This document shows, piece after piece, positions 7,408-16,638 of a stretch of DNA of 21,030 nucleotides. Source of the DNA: an uncultured Oscillospiraceae bacterium. Lineage in GTDB: Bacteria > Bacillota > Clostridia > Oscillospirales > Oscillospiraceae. The notes below the pieces were generated by a model that was not told where the DNA came from, did not search any database, and saw only the letters and a program-made list of their open reading frames with translations. The position numbers and the translations under genes are program-made. How positions within the stretch are numbered: the first letter of the stretch is position 1; the number at the start of each line of letters is the position of its first letter. Location: NCBI GenBank assembly GCA_934565615.1, contig CAKTIH010000022.1, positions 1 to 21,030 of the forward strand, written 5' to 3'.

Positions 7408-8374
7408 AGTCGAACAGGCTGTGGATGACGCTGTCGGTATACGCGGTGAGCGACGGGAAATCCATATACGGACGGTAGACGCGCTCAAGCTCATCGTGCA
7501 TTCCCTTTGCCTTTGCGAGCAGGGCACAGGCGTGATCCAGCAGCGCATCACGCATGGCGGCAAATTCGTTTTCCTCCGGTTCAGCTTCGATGCTCTCGGT
7601 GCTCTCGCTCTCCCACGCGCGGGAAACGAAAGCAAGAGAGCGCTCCGGCAGCAGCACAGCGTCAAGCCTATCCGGGCGCAGCGGCTGGGGGCAGACGATA
7701 GCGCCGAGTCCTGCTTCCTCTGCTGTGCGCGCGGCGTGTTCAAGACCCTCATCGCTGAGCATGACGGTGCATCTGCAAAGTTCGCGGAGCGTTCCTGCAA
7801 GGCGAACGCGCCCCTTGCAGCTTATGGCACTCAAGAATCGGCGCTTGATAAAGCCCGGCTTGCCCGCCTCGCCGATAAGCTCACTTATCTTCTCCGCCCC
7901 GGCGCAGGAGAGCGGCGCTTCACGGGCGCAGTCCGCCGTCCGCGCCGCGGCGGCAAGGAGACTGTAGGCCTGGGCGTACACGGCCTTGTAGTCCCGGTTT
8001 ATCTCACACGCCAGCGCCGCATCATTTTTCCCGAGCGGGTGGGCGCAGAAGCGGCCGAGGTCCTCATAGCCTGCGTCGGCGGCAAAGACCTTCGGCTCAC
8101 GCACATGCGGAGCCGTCCCATCCATCCACGCGCGGCCAAGTGCCGGGATATACAGCGCGTCCAGCGAATCCGGATCACCGGAGCAGATGATTTCTTCCGT
8201 ATCGAGCCCGGACTGCTTTGCGGCGGCGGATATACGGCGCATGAAGCCCGATTTGCCGGTGCCCGGCCCGCCCTTTATTATGCTGAGAAACACCCCGCGG
8301 CGCTCCGGGAAGCCGTCGTACAGAGAATAAAAGCCCTTGCCGGAATTTGCCGCGAGGAAAAACACAGTGTCCAT
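7406..8374 (-). CDS. P-loop ATPase, PRK06851-like
   Basis: This is a 322-aa protein counted from ATG 8374, chosen because AGGGGGTG lies about 6 nt upstream; the codon at 8398 lacks a ribosome site and sits at the expected transcription start. The Walker A motif GGPGTGKS is at residues 35-42 after the family-typical GKGFYSLYD opening. A Cys/Ala-rich helical middle precedes a second domain. I recognise the set as the PRK06851-type ATPases of Clostridia and Bacilli, whose function is not established. Those proteins are usually a little longer and I recall a second P-loop-like half; here no second clear Walker A is seen. Monocistronic, convergent with the DnaJ operon. Confidence 0.8.
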   Translation of the reverse strand: MDTVFFLAANSGKGFYSLYDGFPERRGVFLSIIKGGPGTGKSGFMRRISAAAKQSGLDTEEIICSGDPDSLDALYIPALGRAWMDGTAPHVREPKVFAADAGYEDLGRFCAHPLGKNDAALACEINRDYKAVYAQAYSLLAAAARTADCAREAPLSCAGAEKISELIGEAGKPGFIKRRFLSAISCKGRVRLAGTLRELCRCTVMLSDEGLEHAARTAEEAGLGAIVCPQPLRPDRLDAVLLPERSLAFVSRAWESESTESIEAEPEENEFAAMRDALLDHACALLAKAKGMHDELERVYRPYMDFPSLTAYTDSVIHSLFD

Positions 8375-8403
8375 ACCTGCACCCCCTGATAAAAGCATAG
8401 TCT

Positions 8404-8409
8404 ATTATA
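8404..8409 (-). promoter_or_regulatory. -10 element of the P-loop ATPase gene
   Basis: A perfect TATAAT lies on the minus strand 30 nt before ATG 8374. No convincing -35 is seen at 16-18 bp. It supports the shorter start because transcription would begin at about the upstream candidate codon. Confidence 0.45.
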
Positions 8410-8468
8410 TGCAGCATGCGCCGACAGGAGTTACAGTGCCGCTTGATCTGCCTTTATTTTCCGTGTTT

Positions 8469-8508
8469 TAAAAATTGAGGGTAACCGGAAAAGCCCGGTT
8501 ACCCTCAA
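8469..8508 (-). terminator. Terminator of the CoA-transferase operon
   Basis: A perfect 14-bp stem, TTGAGGGTAACCGG (8475-8488) with 8495-8508 and a 6-nt loop, is followed on the minus strand by a TTTTTAAAAC tail. It lies 50 nt past the stop of the beta-subunit gene. Confidence 0.9.
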
Positions 8509-8558
8509 CATTTAGCTTAAAACCGCTTGTTTGCGGCAGCCGCTTTGCTTATTTTCAC

Positions 8559-9215
8559 TTACTCCATCACGCCGATATGCTCGGGTACAATGAAGTCGGC
8601 ATCTGTGCAGGCGCGGATGTCCTCTACGGTGTATCCGGGGGCCAACTCGCGGAGAACAAGACCGGCGGAGGTCACTTCGAAATAGCAGCGTTCGGTAATG
8701 ATATCGCTGACGCAGTGAGCGCCGGTCAGCGGCAGAGCACAATGCTTTACGATCTTGGAGGCGCCGTGCTTGTCGCAGTGATCCGTAGTCACGATGACGC
8801 GCTTCACACCGGAGCAAATATCCATTGCGCCACCCATGCCGACGAAGAGCTTGCCGGGGATCATCCAGTTGGCAAGACTGCCCTCCTGGTCGACCTGCAG
8901 CGCGCCGAGAACGGCGGCGTCAATATACCCGCCGCGAATAAAGCCGAAAGAGGTGTCATGAGACACGACGCAGCCGCCGGGAATGATCGATGCGGGATTT
9001 CCACCTGCGTCGAACAGGTCAATGTCCCATTGCTCAACCTCCGGAGTAGGACCGCAGCCGACTACTCCCAGCTCGTTTTCGAGCCAGATATCTACGCCGT
9101 CGGGAATATGGTCAACGCACATCAAAGGAACGCCGATGCCCAGAATTACAAAATCTCCGTCCTTAAAGAACTTCGCGCAGCGGGATGCGATAAGGTCTCG
9201 CCCTGTAAATGCCAT
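8559..9215 (-). CDS. Acyl-CoA:acetate/3-ketoacid CoA-transferase, beta subunit
   Basis: This 218-aa family I CoA-transferase B subunit (AtoA/CtfB type) moves CoA between short acyl groups through a glutamyl-CoA intermediate. I see GIGVPLMCVDHIPDG (27-41), then WLENELGVVGCGP. Glu46 aligns with the catalytic Glu of the SENG motif, although the flanking residues are L-E-N-E here, not S-E-N-G. RGGYIDAAVLGALQVD and MGGAMD are typical. The start is ATG 9215, 8-9 nt after AAGGAGGT; the GTG at 9221 is too close to it. It forms an operon with the alpha gene (51-nt gap). The true substrate (acetoacetate, butyrate or another acyl group) cannot be told from sequence. Confidence 0.92.
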   Translation of the reverse strand: MAFTGRDLIASRCAKFFKDGDFVILGIGVPLMCVDHIPDGVDIWLENELGVVGCGPTPEVEQWDIDLFDAGGNPASIIPGGCVVSHDTSFGFIRGGYIDAAVLGALQVDQEGSLANWMIPGKLFVGMGGAMDICSGVKRVIVTTDHCDKHGASKIVKHCALPLTGAHCVSDIITERCYFEVTSAGLVLRELAPGYTVEDIRACTDADFIVPEHIGVME

Positions 9216-9266
9216 GATCACTTACCTCCTTCTGCCCGGAGCCGTGCAAGCTCGCGCTTCCATGTG

Positions 9267-9941
9267 TCAGGCAAGGGCTTTTTTTTCACCCTGCCTTACA
9301 TAGATCATATCCACGATGGGCGCGGGAACATGGATATCATCGGAGTCGAGCTCGCCGAGCTCGACAAGCTCATCGGCCTCGACGATGACAAGGTCAGCCG
9401 CCATAGCCATATAGTCCTGCGCATGACGGTTGAGCCGTCTGAAATGCAGGTTGCCCGCCTTGTCCGCTTTGTTTGCGTGCAGAAGGGCAATGTCGGCGCG
9501 GATGGGCAGCTCCAGCAGATAATCCCTCCCGTCCACAGTGATGACCTGCTTTCCTTCGGCAACGACGGTTCCGACGCCGGTGGGCGTCAGGATACCGCCG
9601 AGACCGTATCCGCCGGCGCGTATTCTTTCTGCAAAGGTGCCCTGAGGAACAAACTCCACCTCAAGCTCACCGGAATTCATCTGCGCTATTCCATCGGGAT
9701 TCATGCCAAGGTGGGTCGTGATGCACTTTTTGACCTGATGATTGGCGATGAGTCTGCCGAGACTGGCGTCCGACTGTCCGCAGCAGGTCGTGATCGTAGT
9801 AAGGCCCTTGACGTTCTTTTTGACCAAACCGGAAATTATCTCTCTCGCGGTGAGCATGCCGTGGAGATTTGCAAACATGATCGACTGCCCGTCATGAAAC
9901 TTTTCAAGAACTTCTTCAAGCGAAAATACTTTGTTTTTCAA
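9267..9941 (-). CDS. Acyl-CoA:acetate/3-ketoacid CoA-transferase, alpha subunit
   Basis: This is a 224-aa AtoD/CtfA-type subunit that pairs with the downstream beta subunit to form the active enzyme. Motifs: KVFSLEEVLEKFHDGQSIMF at the N-terminus, then a GGYGLGGILTPTGVGT segment matching the family's 'GGAGIPAFYTPTGVGT', followed by a VAEGK turn and LLELPIRADIALLHA-KADKAGNL. The start is TTG at 9941; an AAAGG site lies about 12 nt upstream and no ATG fits the family alignment. It is first in the operon. In gut Clostridia such pairs serve acetate/butyrate or ketoacid metabolism; no neighbouring pathway genes narrow this down. Confidence 0.92.
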   Translation of the reverse strand: MKNKVFSLEEVLEKFHDGQSIMFANLHGMLTAREIISGLVKKNVKGLTTITTCCGQSDASLGRLIANHQVKKCITTHLGMNPDGIAQMNSGELEVEFVPQGTFAERIRAGGYGLGGILTPTGVGTVVAEGKQVITVDGRDYLLELPIRADIALLHANKADKAGNLHFRRLNRHAQDYMAMAADLVIVEADELVELGELDSDDIHVPAPIVDMIYVRQGEKKALA

Positions 9942-10359
9942 GCCTATGTACTACCTTTCTCTTATGTCTGAATCGAACGGGGACTGTCTCGGCGGCGTTT
10001 TCAAGGAACGGCTCGCTGAGAGGGAGAACAGTTCTTTCAAAGCAGAGGTCAAGCTGCATTGCCGAGTATTAAAAAATTGATTTTGCTGATTATACGCATT
10101 CTTTTTTAAACAGATTGTATCTTTTACAGTCACACTTAGTAAGAGAGTTCGCTGCTATATTCAAATTTTCGGAACTTTGACCAAATCTATTTGCTTTTTT
10201 GATACTAAAATTGCAACATTACGGTATAGAACTTTGACTTTTATTGACACACTCAGCTTTCTGTTATGGCGATAGTAAAAAAGCGGCCGCCGCAAGCGAT
10301 ACGAAGCTTGCGACAACGATGGCAGGGTCAGCCAATTTTGAGGACAGCTAGAAATATCG
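9942..10359. other. Intergenic region at the left edge of the AT-rich island
   Basis: These 418 nt hold no convincing gene. A minus-strand TATAAT at 10089-10094, without a clear -35, could start the CoA-transferase operon, leaving a ~145-nt leader. Near 10286-10310 an inverted repeat, CGCAAGC..GCTTGCG with an 8-nt loop, sits in a GC-rich patch inside AT-rich sequence. The minus-strand translation of this patch (LTLPSLSQASYRLRR) is one I recall from many unrelated clostridial contigs, which suggests a dispersed element. Base composition changes from GC-rich to AT-rich across this stretch. Confidence 0.5.
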
Positions 10360-11364
10360 CTATTTGATTCTTTTTTGAATATCCTCAATGGACGGTAGTT
10401 GCTTTCCAAGTTCTTCAGGCAAATTACTTGTGACCTGATAAGCACTTACTCCTATTGGTTTGCTCATGTCTTTAAGAGAATACTCTGCAACCAAATCATT
10501 CTTGCTTTTGCACAGCAGCAACCCAATTGACGGATTATCATGTTCCTTTTTCAAAATCCCGTCCACCGCAGAAAGATAGAAATTTAGTTGACCGGCGTAT
10601 TCCGGCTTAAACTCCCCAGTCTTCAACTCGATGACTACATAGCAGCGCAGATTCAAATTATAGAAAAGCAGGTCAATGTAAAAATCATCACCACCCACGT
10701 TAAGGTGATATTGGTTTCCAAGGAAAGCAAAGCCGGTTCCGAGTTCAAGCAACAGTTTGGTTACATCCTTGACCAGAGCCTGTTCAATATCTCGCTCGAC
10801 CATATCTTCCTTGAACGGGATAAAATCAAAGATATACGGATCTTTCATTGTCTGCAAGACAAGCTCGCTCTGTGGCGCAGGGAGCCTTCTCTCAAAATTT
10901 GAAACTTTTTGAGAAATGACCTGCCTCTCATATAATTTACTTTCAATTTGGTGAATCAGGACATTCCTTGACCAACCATTTTCAATAGTTTTTGCAACAT
11001 ACCAGTTACGAGTTAAATCATCTGGTACTTTATCAAGCAAGGTAACTACATGCCCCCAAGGAATTTGTGCAACAGACTGTTGCACAAATTCTGTATCTGG
11101 ATATGTAGCAGCAAACTTAGACATATATTTCAGGTTACGGACAGAAAAGCCTCTACACTCCGGAAATGAAATTCGTATGTCAGTCGCCAGATTCTCAATG
11201 AATTTATTGCCCCAAGATTTGTGCTCATTTATGACTAATCCAATACGATAATATAGCATAAGCAGTTCATAATTTGCATGAAGCACTACCTTGTGCTGCG
11301 CACAAAGAATTTCTCGTTTTATATCTTCGCTTACCGTAATGTATTCGGCATTGTTCATCAGCAT
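10360..11364 (-). CDS. YhcG/DUF1016-type PDDEXK nuclease
   Basis: This 334-aa protein has the two-domain YhcG layout. The N-terminal DUF1016 helical part (about 1-150) has the family block GFSVRNLKYMSKFAATYP and PWGHVVTLLDKV. The C-terminal PDDEXK nuclease domain (about 165-334) has the catalytic Asp in FYIDLLFYN (D231), the E-x-K in VIELKTG (E246, K248) and a following conserved Gln (Q259 in EYAGQLNFYL). All key residues are present. The ATG at 11364 has GAGGTG 6 nt upstream. It follows the STAND gene by 95 nt on the same strand, so it could be the last operon gene or have its own promoter. YhcG proteins occur in defence islands, and nuclease activity is expected. Confidence 0.92.
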   Translation of the reverse strand: MLMNNAEYITVSEDIKREILCAQHKVVLHANYELLMLYYRIGLVINEHKSWGNKFIENLATDIRISFPECRGFSVRNLKYMSKFAATYPDTEFVQQSVAQIPWGHVVTLLDKVPDDLTRNWYVAKTIENGWSRNVLIHQIESKLYERQVISQKVSNFERRLPAPQSELVLQTMKDPYIFDFIPFKEDMVERDIEQALVKDVTKLLLELGTGFAFLGNQYHLNVGGDDFYIDLLFYNLNLRCYVVIELKTGEFKPEYAGQLNFYLSAVDGILKKEHDNPSIGLLLCKSKNDLVAEYSLKDMSKPIGVSAYQVTSNLPEELGKQLPSIEDIQKRIK

Positions 11365-11459
11365 GTAATCACCTCAGTGTTTTAGAATATCACATTTGAC
11401 CAAGATTAGAAAGTATGAAGTATATCACACATGAATTAACGTTAGCGCTCTATGATTAT

Positions 11460-14400
11460 CTATAATCCAAGATGCTTCCTTACAAAGTCGCCCATAGTTC
11501 TAATGTCATTATCTATTTCGAGCTCATATGTTGAAACTTGTATCTGACCGCTTGCTGTTATCCAGTTCATCTGCATCTGTGCCCGTTGATTGAAAATGCG
11601 CTCACAGTCTTCAGGATGATTGCACCGATTATAGTATACATTGAAAATTTCAATATCATCGTTTATGTAGTAAAAATTTCGTTCATCAATAGAGAAGTTT
11701 CCTGAAGTACAACTTTTGAAAATGTCCAGCCAATTTTGACTAGTAAAGAACATATAGAATTCCTCAATCAGTTCATAGAGTCCAGACGAACGCAATCCAT
11801 AGGCATTAAAAGCTATAATATATGGAATAACACATGCAGAAATAAACTTTGGCTTATCTACGTCACTTATCTTGAGACCTGCATCTATGAGAAATCTAGT
11901 AGCTTCGCTCGAGTAGGAGCTCCCAGCAAGTACATGAGCAATAATAATTTGTTCTATATCTTCCGAATAACCCATAGAACATAATCTGTCATATACTCCA
12001 TCGTACGCATTTGAAGAACGACTACTAAAGCTACTATATTCACTATGTTCATTGACACTAATCAAAGGAACTTTTTCGAGAATTTCCTCCTTTATAGATG
12101 TATCTGATATTGATTGCAGAATTTTACTGTTGATAGTATTTAGAAAATTTAGATTGTTAAACTCCTTCTTTTCTTCAATACTAGGGGCAATCCATGCATT
12201 AGCCAATCTATAGATGGAAATTAACTTGTCATCTGGGATATTTACGTCAGGAAGTGTCTTTTCAAGTGAGTTTAACAAACACACTCTCCAGTAATAGAAA
12301 CCATCTATCGTGTTCTTTAGTTCAAAGAGTGCGTCCATGTATTGGGGGCCAAGTTGAACAGCAACATCGAAAAGCTCGGAATCTATTGAACTACTGATAC
12401 GGTTATCACCTATGCTCTCCGCCGCGTCAGAGATGCTGAGGATTTGCATGCCATTATCCAGTAATTTTTTGCTTGAGAGCGGAATTAATTTAAACCACTG
12501 CAGCAAATCGTTTAAGGAATAATCTTTATGGCCTGAATAGCCAAGAATTCTTGCGTGTCTACGTGAACATATTTCCTTGCTAAGTTTAAAACTGTTAAAA
12601 GAATTAAGGACTTTTGAAATATCATCACAAGTATACTCAATTTCGTCATATGAGGAAGTCCATACTTTTCCCGAACTTCCGCACCAATAATTCGCAACAT
12701 TTTCAAATTCACTCTTGCTATTTGATAGCAGGAAAATAGGAGATAGTTCACGAAAGTATATTGCGTGTTCGTTCGTAAATAAAAAGGTCAATGTTTCTAC
12801 GGTATCCTGTAATTTTCGCAAGTCTTTTTCGCGTTTACTAATATAGTAGATAACCGCATATATAAACCTGCGAATTTTTGGGGCTTCACAGTCAGCGCAT
12901 GAACCGGTACCGTATCTGTTGGAAATGTAGGCACTATATAGAATTGACTGTTCCATATCCTCTTTTGTATATTTGCCAGTGTAAAACGAAGCGAAGATGC
13001 CTGTAGCTATAGAAAAGAGTTCAGCAGCTGGAGGATACCCACGTTTGCCTGCTGTTATCCTACACACTCCTAAAACTTTGTGAAATAGATCCTCAATTTG
13101 CGCTGAGGGGTTAAGATAATTGTTATATGTACAGAAATACAGCTTAAAGAAGTATTCGAGCCTATATGAGTCAATCGTAAACGTAGCATCTGATATAATT
13201 TCATACCTGCGTTCGAACAATAATTCGCATAGTTGAAGATTGGTATTGTCACTAAGTATTTCTGCCGTACATAATTCTATTGCCGCCATTAAAGGGAGAT
13301 TGCCGTATTGCTGCAGACTTAGATCAATTACGGAAAGCTGTTCTGGACTAATCTTATCACCAAAACAAATACTCTTTATATATTGAAGAAAATCTTCAGC
13401 ATCAAAATCTCTGATACGTAGAGTATCCTTTATTCCGCATGTATCAATATAGTTTTTACCAGCATCAAGCCAACCTTTTGCAAAATAGATGCCTTTATTG
13501 GTTGTTGGAACATCCGCCTCAGATAAAATATCTGGTGTTAACACACGGCATACATATCCGAGCTTTTCATATATATCAGCACGTGTACTCAGCCAATTAT
13601 CTGAATTATCATCGGTGGTGGAACTTCTAAAAAGGTCTATGATTGAAAAACTTGAAAAATATTCCTCATACAGATGCCTCGCACGTTCAATCTGTTTTTT
13701 GCTGAGCAACTTGTAAATATCATTTATAATTTCATCTCGATTTATATGTGCGTTTAATATATATTTCTCAGAATTAACTTTTTGGCCGCATTCATAAGCA
13801 GGAGAAAATATGCTTTCTTTTCCGTAATATTCCGCACAATTAATATACTGTGATAGAGTTGTTGATGCCATTGAAATACTATTTATGCAATTCAATGATT
13901 GTTCACGATAGATTGTATCCGTTAGACTTTGGAACTGCCTTAGAAGCACCGAAATAGGGATTTGCTGCCCCATTGAACCTATTATATAATTATAGTCAAA
14001 AAGCTCTACGAGCATTTTGAGATTCGATAAATCAAGCAGCATGTTGAACAGGAAATAATATTTCAGTTCATTGAGGGTAGCATCACGCTTGATCCTTTCA
14101 CAAAAGAATTTTGCAAGTTCAGGGGAATTGCTGTTAGCAACGATCTTATCGTGCAGAAAGAGCCGGACGTCATTATGCAACACATAATAGGATTGTCCTG
14201 TATGTTGTACAAGTGGAAAAAATGAGTCTAGATAAAATCTGACATCTATTGAATCACACCCTATAAGGCGGGTTATGTCATCGAAAGATATCTCTTTAGA
14301 AATAAATGCAAATATCGTTGAAATTTTCAAAAAAACGAGTTTATCTGAAGCAGTTCGCGCTAACGACTCATATATCCATTCGTAATAATTACGTATATGT

Positions 14401-15950
14401 GTATTTAGATGACGTGCAATCAAATGGGACACTATTTCATCGTATGTCTGACTTGATGCTAATCGGCTTACTTCCTGCATTGCAAATAAAATATTTAATG
14501 TGTTGTTGCCAACGACATCGATAATGCTTTCTGCTAATGCAGTTTTTGAAATGTGAGGAACAGAAATTGAATAATGTGAAATTAGCATTTCTACATCTAC
14601 CGGCTTCAATTGAGGCATAGTATAAAAAGATATGGCTCTGTTCGATTTTGCTAACCAAGATGGGTATAAATTTGTGACAGGTTGAGTAACAAGAACAAAT
14701 TTGACGCCGTCAGCGATTTCCTCTGGAGCCGGTAATTGAGATATAAATGTTGACCCCAAATCCTTATAACGTATAGCGTGGTCTAACCCGTCTATGAAAA
14801 TGTAACATGGTTTATGTGTGTATTGAATGTATAGTGACAAGTACTTCAATACACAAGACCGCTTTTCATCCGAACTCATCAAATTGTATGCCAGAGGAAA
14901 TTTGACTTCTGCAAGCACATTTAGCTCCGCAAATTTCTTGCGGAGCTGAACTAATAGGGTTCCCCATAAAAGGTCACTGTGATATGCTCCGGAGTCGTCG
15001 CTGAAACACGGTCGATCCTTACTATGTGGCAAGTATGTATAAAATCTAAAGTCTACTATTGAATCTTCTAACTGAGCTAGGTAACTAACGAAATTTGTTT
15101 TCCCAGCACCGGGTAATCCTTCTAACACAAAAAGCTTTAAGTTGCTTGTTTTTATATCGCTAATAAATTCAGCAGCAAAATCAACTCTAGATGGGAATAT
15201 CGGCTTTTCTGGTAACAGCTCATACTGCGAGAAATTTTTCTCTACACATAATGCAGAGTATACATCTTCACGGTATACTTCTTCTCTTTTCCTAAAAGAT
15301 GTACTCCACACACGAAGTCTTGCAATCAGACTATTCTTTGCGTGTTTTACAGCCTCTATATCCTTGACGCCAAAAAGCTCTAAAAGACTCTTATCTATCC
15401 TTTCGTCAATTTCTTGCCTGTTTGGAGCCTGATTGAATGAAAGTAGTCTAGTAAACTCAACCGCATCTTCTTTGTCAAGTGAACTTAGTTGAGATTTGTA
15501 CCATTCAATCGTTGCAACTTCAGTAGGTGTAGTTCCCGAATAATCGTAATCGCTTTTTAACTTAGGGAAGATACCTGAAACAAAATCAGAAAAGGAACGC
15601 TTCCCTTTACTAGCATGTGTCCCCCAAGGTTTGTTTGTTGCAATTTGGATTTCTTTTATATTATATCTACTTTTAACTTTTAACCAGTCTTGTGCCAGTG
15701 AAAGCAACAAATTTCCATTGGATGTTATAAATGAATAATTAAAATTGGCTGAGACATCAGTATGTTTGACTTGAATATTAATCATACTGTGATCTTTGTA
15801 GTTTACAACAACATCATCAATTGATTGAAATGCAGAAGATTGAAATACGACAGACATAATACTTTCGTCGTATAACATTTCCAAGCACTTAATTAAGCCA
15901 ATTTCCCACTCGTACCAAAACGGTGTTCCAATCCCACTGTTGTTAGTCAT
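11460..15950 (-). CDS. Avs-like STAND NTPase with Cap4/DUF4297-like nuclease domain
   Basis: This is a 1496-aa protein counted from ATG 15950, which has AGGGAG 6 nt upstream; a TTG 10 codons earlier has no such site. N-terminus (1-~220): the dsDNA-nuclease-like pattern SIDDVVVNY (D45, D46) followed by MINIQVKH (Q-x-K at 60-62), as in Cap4/DUF4297. Middle (~265-560): P-loop NTPase with Walker A GLPGAGKT (278-285), Walker B CYIFIDGLDHA (382-392) and a VLVTQP sensor-like strand, typical of STAND ATPases. C-terminus (~600-1496): long helical repeats without clear motifs, the usual place for target sensing. It overlaps the upstream 219-aa gene by 8 nt. Layout and context fit antiviral STAND (Avs) proteins, which are activated by a phage protein and then cut DNA. 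Function is inferred. Confidence 0.85.
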   Translation of the reverse strand: MTNNSGIGTPFWYEWEIGLIKCLEMLYDESIMSVVFQSSAFQSIDDVVVNYKDHSMINIQVKHTDVSANFNYSFITSNGNLLLSLAQDWLKVKSRYNIKEIQIATNKPWGTHASKGKRSFSDFVSGIFPKLKSDYDYSGTTPTEVATIEWYKSQLSSLDKEDAVEFTRLLSFNQAPNRQEIDERIDKSLLELFGVKDIEAVKHAKNSLIARLRVWSTSFRKREEVYREDVYSALCVEKNFSQYELLPEKPIFPSRVDFAAEFISDIKTSNLKLFVLEGLPGAGKTNFVSYLAQLEDSIVDFRFYTYLPHSKDRPCFSDDSGAYHSDLLWGTLLVQLRKKFAELNVLAEVKFPLAYNLMSSDEKRSCVLKYLSLYIQYTHKPCYIFIDGLDHAIRYKDLGSTFISQLPAPEEIADGVKFVLVTQPVTNLYPSWLAKSNRAISFYTMPQLKPVDVEMLISHYSISVPHISKTALAESIIDVVGNNTLNILFAMQEVSRLASSQTYDEIVSHLIARHLNTHIRNYYEWIYESLARTASDKLVFLKISTIFAFISKEISFDDITRLIGCDSIDVRFYLDSFFPLVQHTGQSYYVLHNDVRLFLHDKIVANSNSPELAKFFCERIKRDATLNELKYYFLFNMLLDLSNLKMLVELFDYNYIIGSMGQQIPISVLLRQFQSLTDTIYREQSLNCINSISMASTTLSQYINCAEYYGKESIFSPAYECGQKVNSEKYILNAHINRDEIINDIYKLLSKKQIERARHLYEEYFSSFSIIDLFRSSTTDDNSDNWLSTRADIYEKLGYVCRVLTPDILSEADVPTTNKGIYFAKGWLDAGKNYIDTCGIKDTLRIRDFDAEDFLQYIKSICFGDKISPEQLSVIDLSLQQYGNLPLMAAIELCTAEILSDNTNLQLCELLFERRYEIISDATFTIDSYRLEYFFKLYFCTYNNYLNPSAQIEDLFHKVLGVCRITAGKRGYPPAAELFSIATGIFASFYTGKYTKEDMEQSILYSAYISNRYGTGSCADCEAPKIRRFIYAVIYYISKREKDLRKLQDTVETLTFLFTNEHAIYFRELSPIFLLSNSKSEFENVANYWCGSSGKVWTSSYDEIEYTCDDISKVLNSFNSFKLSKEICSRRHARILGYSGHKDYSLNDLLQWFKLIPLSSKKLLDNGMQILSISDAAESIGDNRISSSIDSELFDVAVQLGPQYMDALFELKNTIDGFYYWRVCLLNSLEKTLPDVNIPDDKLISIYRLANAWIAPSIEEKKEFNNLNFLNTINSKILQSISDTSIKEEILEKVPLISVNEHSEYSSFSSRSSNAYDGVYDRLCSMGYSEDIEQIIIAHVLAGSSYSSEATRFLIDAGLKISDVDKPKFISACVIPYIIAFNAYGLRSSGLYELIEEFYMFFTSQNWLDIFKSCTSGNFSIDERNFYYINDDIEIFNVYYNRCNHPEDCERIFNQRAQMQMNWITASGQIQVSTYELEIDNDIRTMGDFVRKHLGL

Positions 15951-16602
15951 AAGCAACTCCCTGTAAATTTTCCTTTGCAATGTGGCATATTTGTTCCCAA
16001 AGATCGTTAATATCGTCTTGAGAAATCCGTATGTGATATTTGTTGATTAGGCTGTCGATAAGGTACTTGTATTTAATTTCATAATCTTTAGCTGAATAAT
16101 CTAAACGCGAAATAAAAACTATATTTTTAACCATTTCGCATAGCTCACAGTAGTTTGCCGGCGTATATATACTGTGTTGCGGCAGCAGGCATGAGTATTC
16201 CAAACGTTCAAGTATCATACTACATAGTTCAATAAATTCACCGTGAACATCAAAACAGTCAAATCTACCCTCTAATTGCCATGAATAAAAAAAGTGTGAA
16301 AGTTTAGTATCATCGCTGGGGCAAATATTATGCTTGGTGAATATAGCTTTCACTTTAGAAGATAGGCAGTTAAATGTGCCTTCAAAAATGACAACTTTTT
16401 GGGGCTGAATATCTATTGGATAGGAAATACCATCTTCTTCAAAGAAAACATATCCACAAATTGTGCAGATACGCGACAGCTCATCTAATACTGCTCTGTC
16501 AAAGTAGAGCACCCCGACTTGCCTATCATCGTCGTAATTATGAAGGTTTATATTACGATACTTACCTGCAAATAGGTCAAATACATAAATTTTGGAATCC
16601 AT
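15943..16602 (-). CDS. Unknown 219-aa protein coupled to the STAND gene
   Basis: I do not recognise this protein. ATG 16602 is preferred to the GTG at 16614 because a weak GGA lies upstream of the ATG and none precedes the GTG. It starts MDSKIYVFDLFAGKY, has an alternating strand-rich first half with CTIC (C46, C49), and a helical second half with YCELC (C152, C155); further Cys are scattered. Two CxxC pairs could hold a metal, but the pairs are far apart and this is speculation. There is no membrane segment. It sits 36 nt after the regulator gene and overlaps the STAND start by 8 nt (ATGACTAA-type junction), so its product is probably made in step with the NTPase and may be its partner, inhibitor or sensor. 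Confidence 0.8.
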   Translation of the reverse strand: MDSKIYVFDLFAGKYRNINLHNYDDDRQVGVLYFDRAVLDELSRICTICGYVFFEEDGISYPIDIQPQKVVIFEGTFNCLSSKVKAIFTKHNICPSDDTKLSHFFYSWQLEGRFDCFDVHGEFIELCSMILERLEYSCLLPQHSIYTPANYCELCEMVKNIVFISRLDYSAKDYEIKYKYLIDSLINKYHIRISQDDINDLWEQICHIAKENLQGVAYD

Positions 16603-16638
16603 AAGCAAATCCACTATATATTTAAATAAATTCAGCAG

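Noticed and set aside
6367..7800. Minus-strand 477-codon open frame
   Set aside because: It runs antisense to DUF5685 and DnaJ genes and crosses a strong terminator.
7400..8389. Plus-strand 329-codon open frame
   Set aside because: It is antisense to the P-loop ATPase gene, begins inside the terminator and has no recognisable motif.
8475..9971. Plus-strand 498-codon open frame
   Set aside because: It lies antisense to both CoA-transferase genes, which match a known family; the open frame is a by-product of GC-rich codon use.
9951..10133. 60-codon minus-strand frame and a GTTCGATTC tRNA-like T-loop
   Set aside because: No cloverleaf can be drawn around the T-loop-like string, and the frame shows no ribosome site or family motif.
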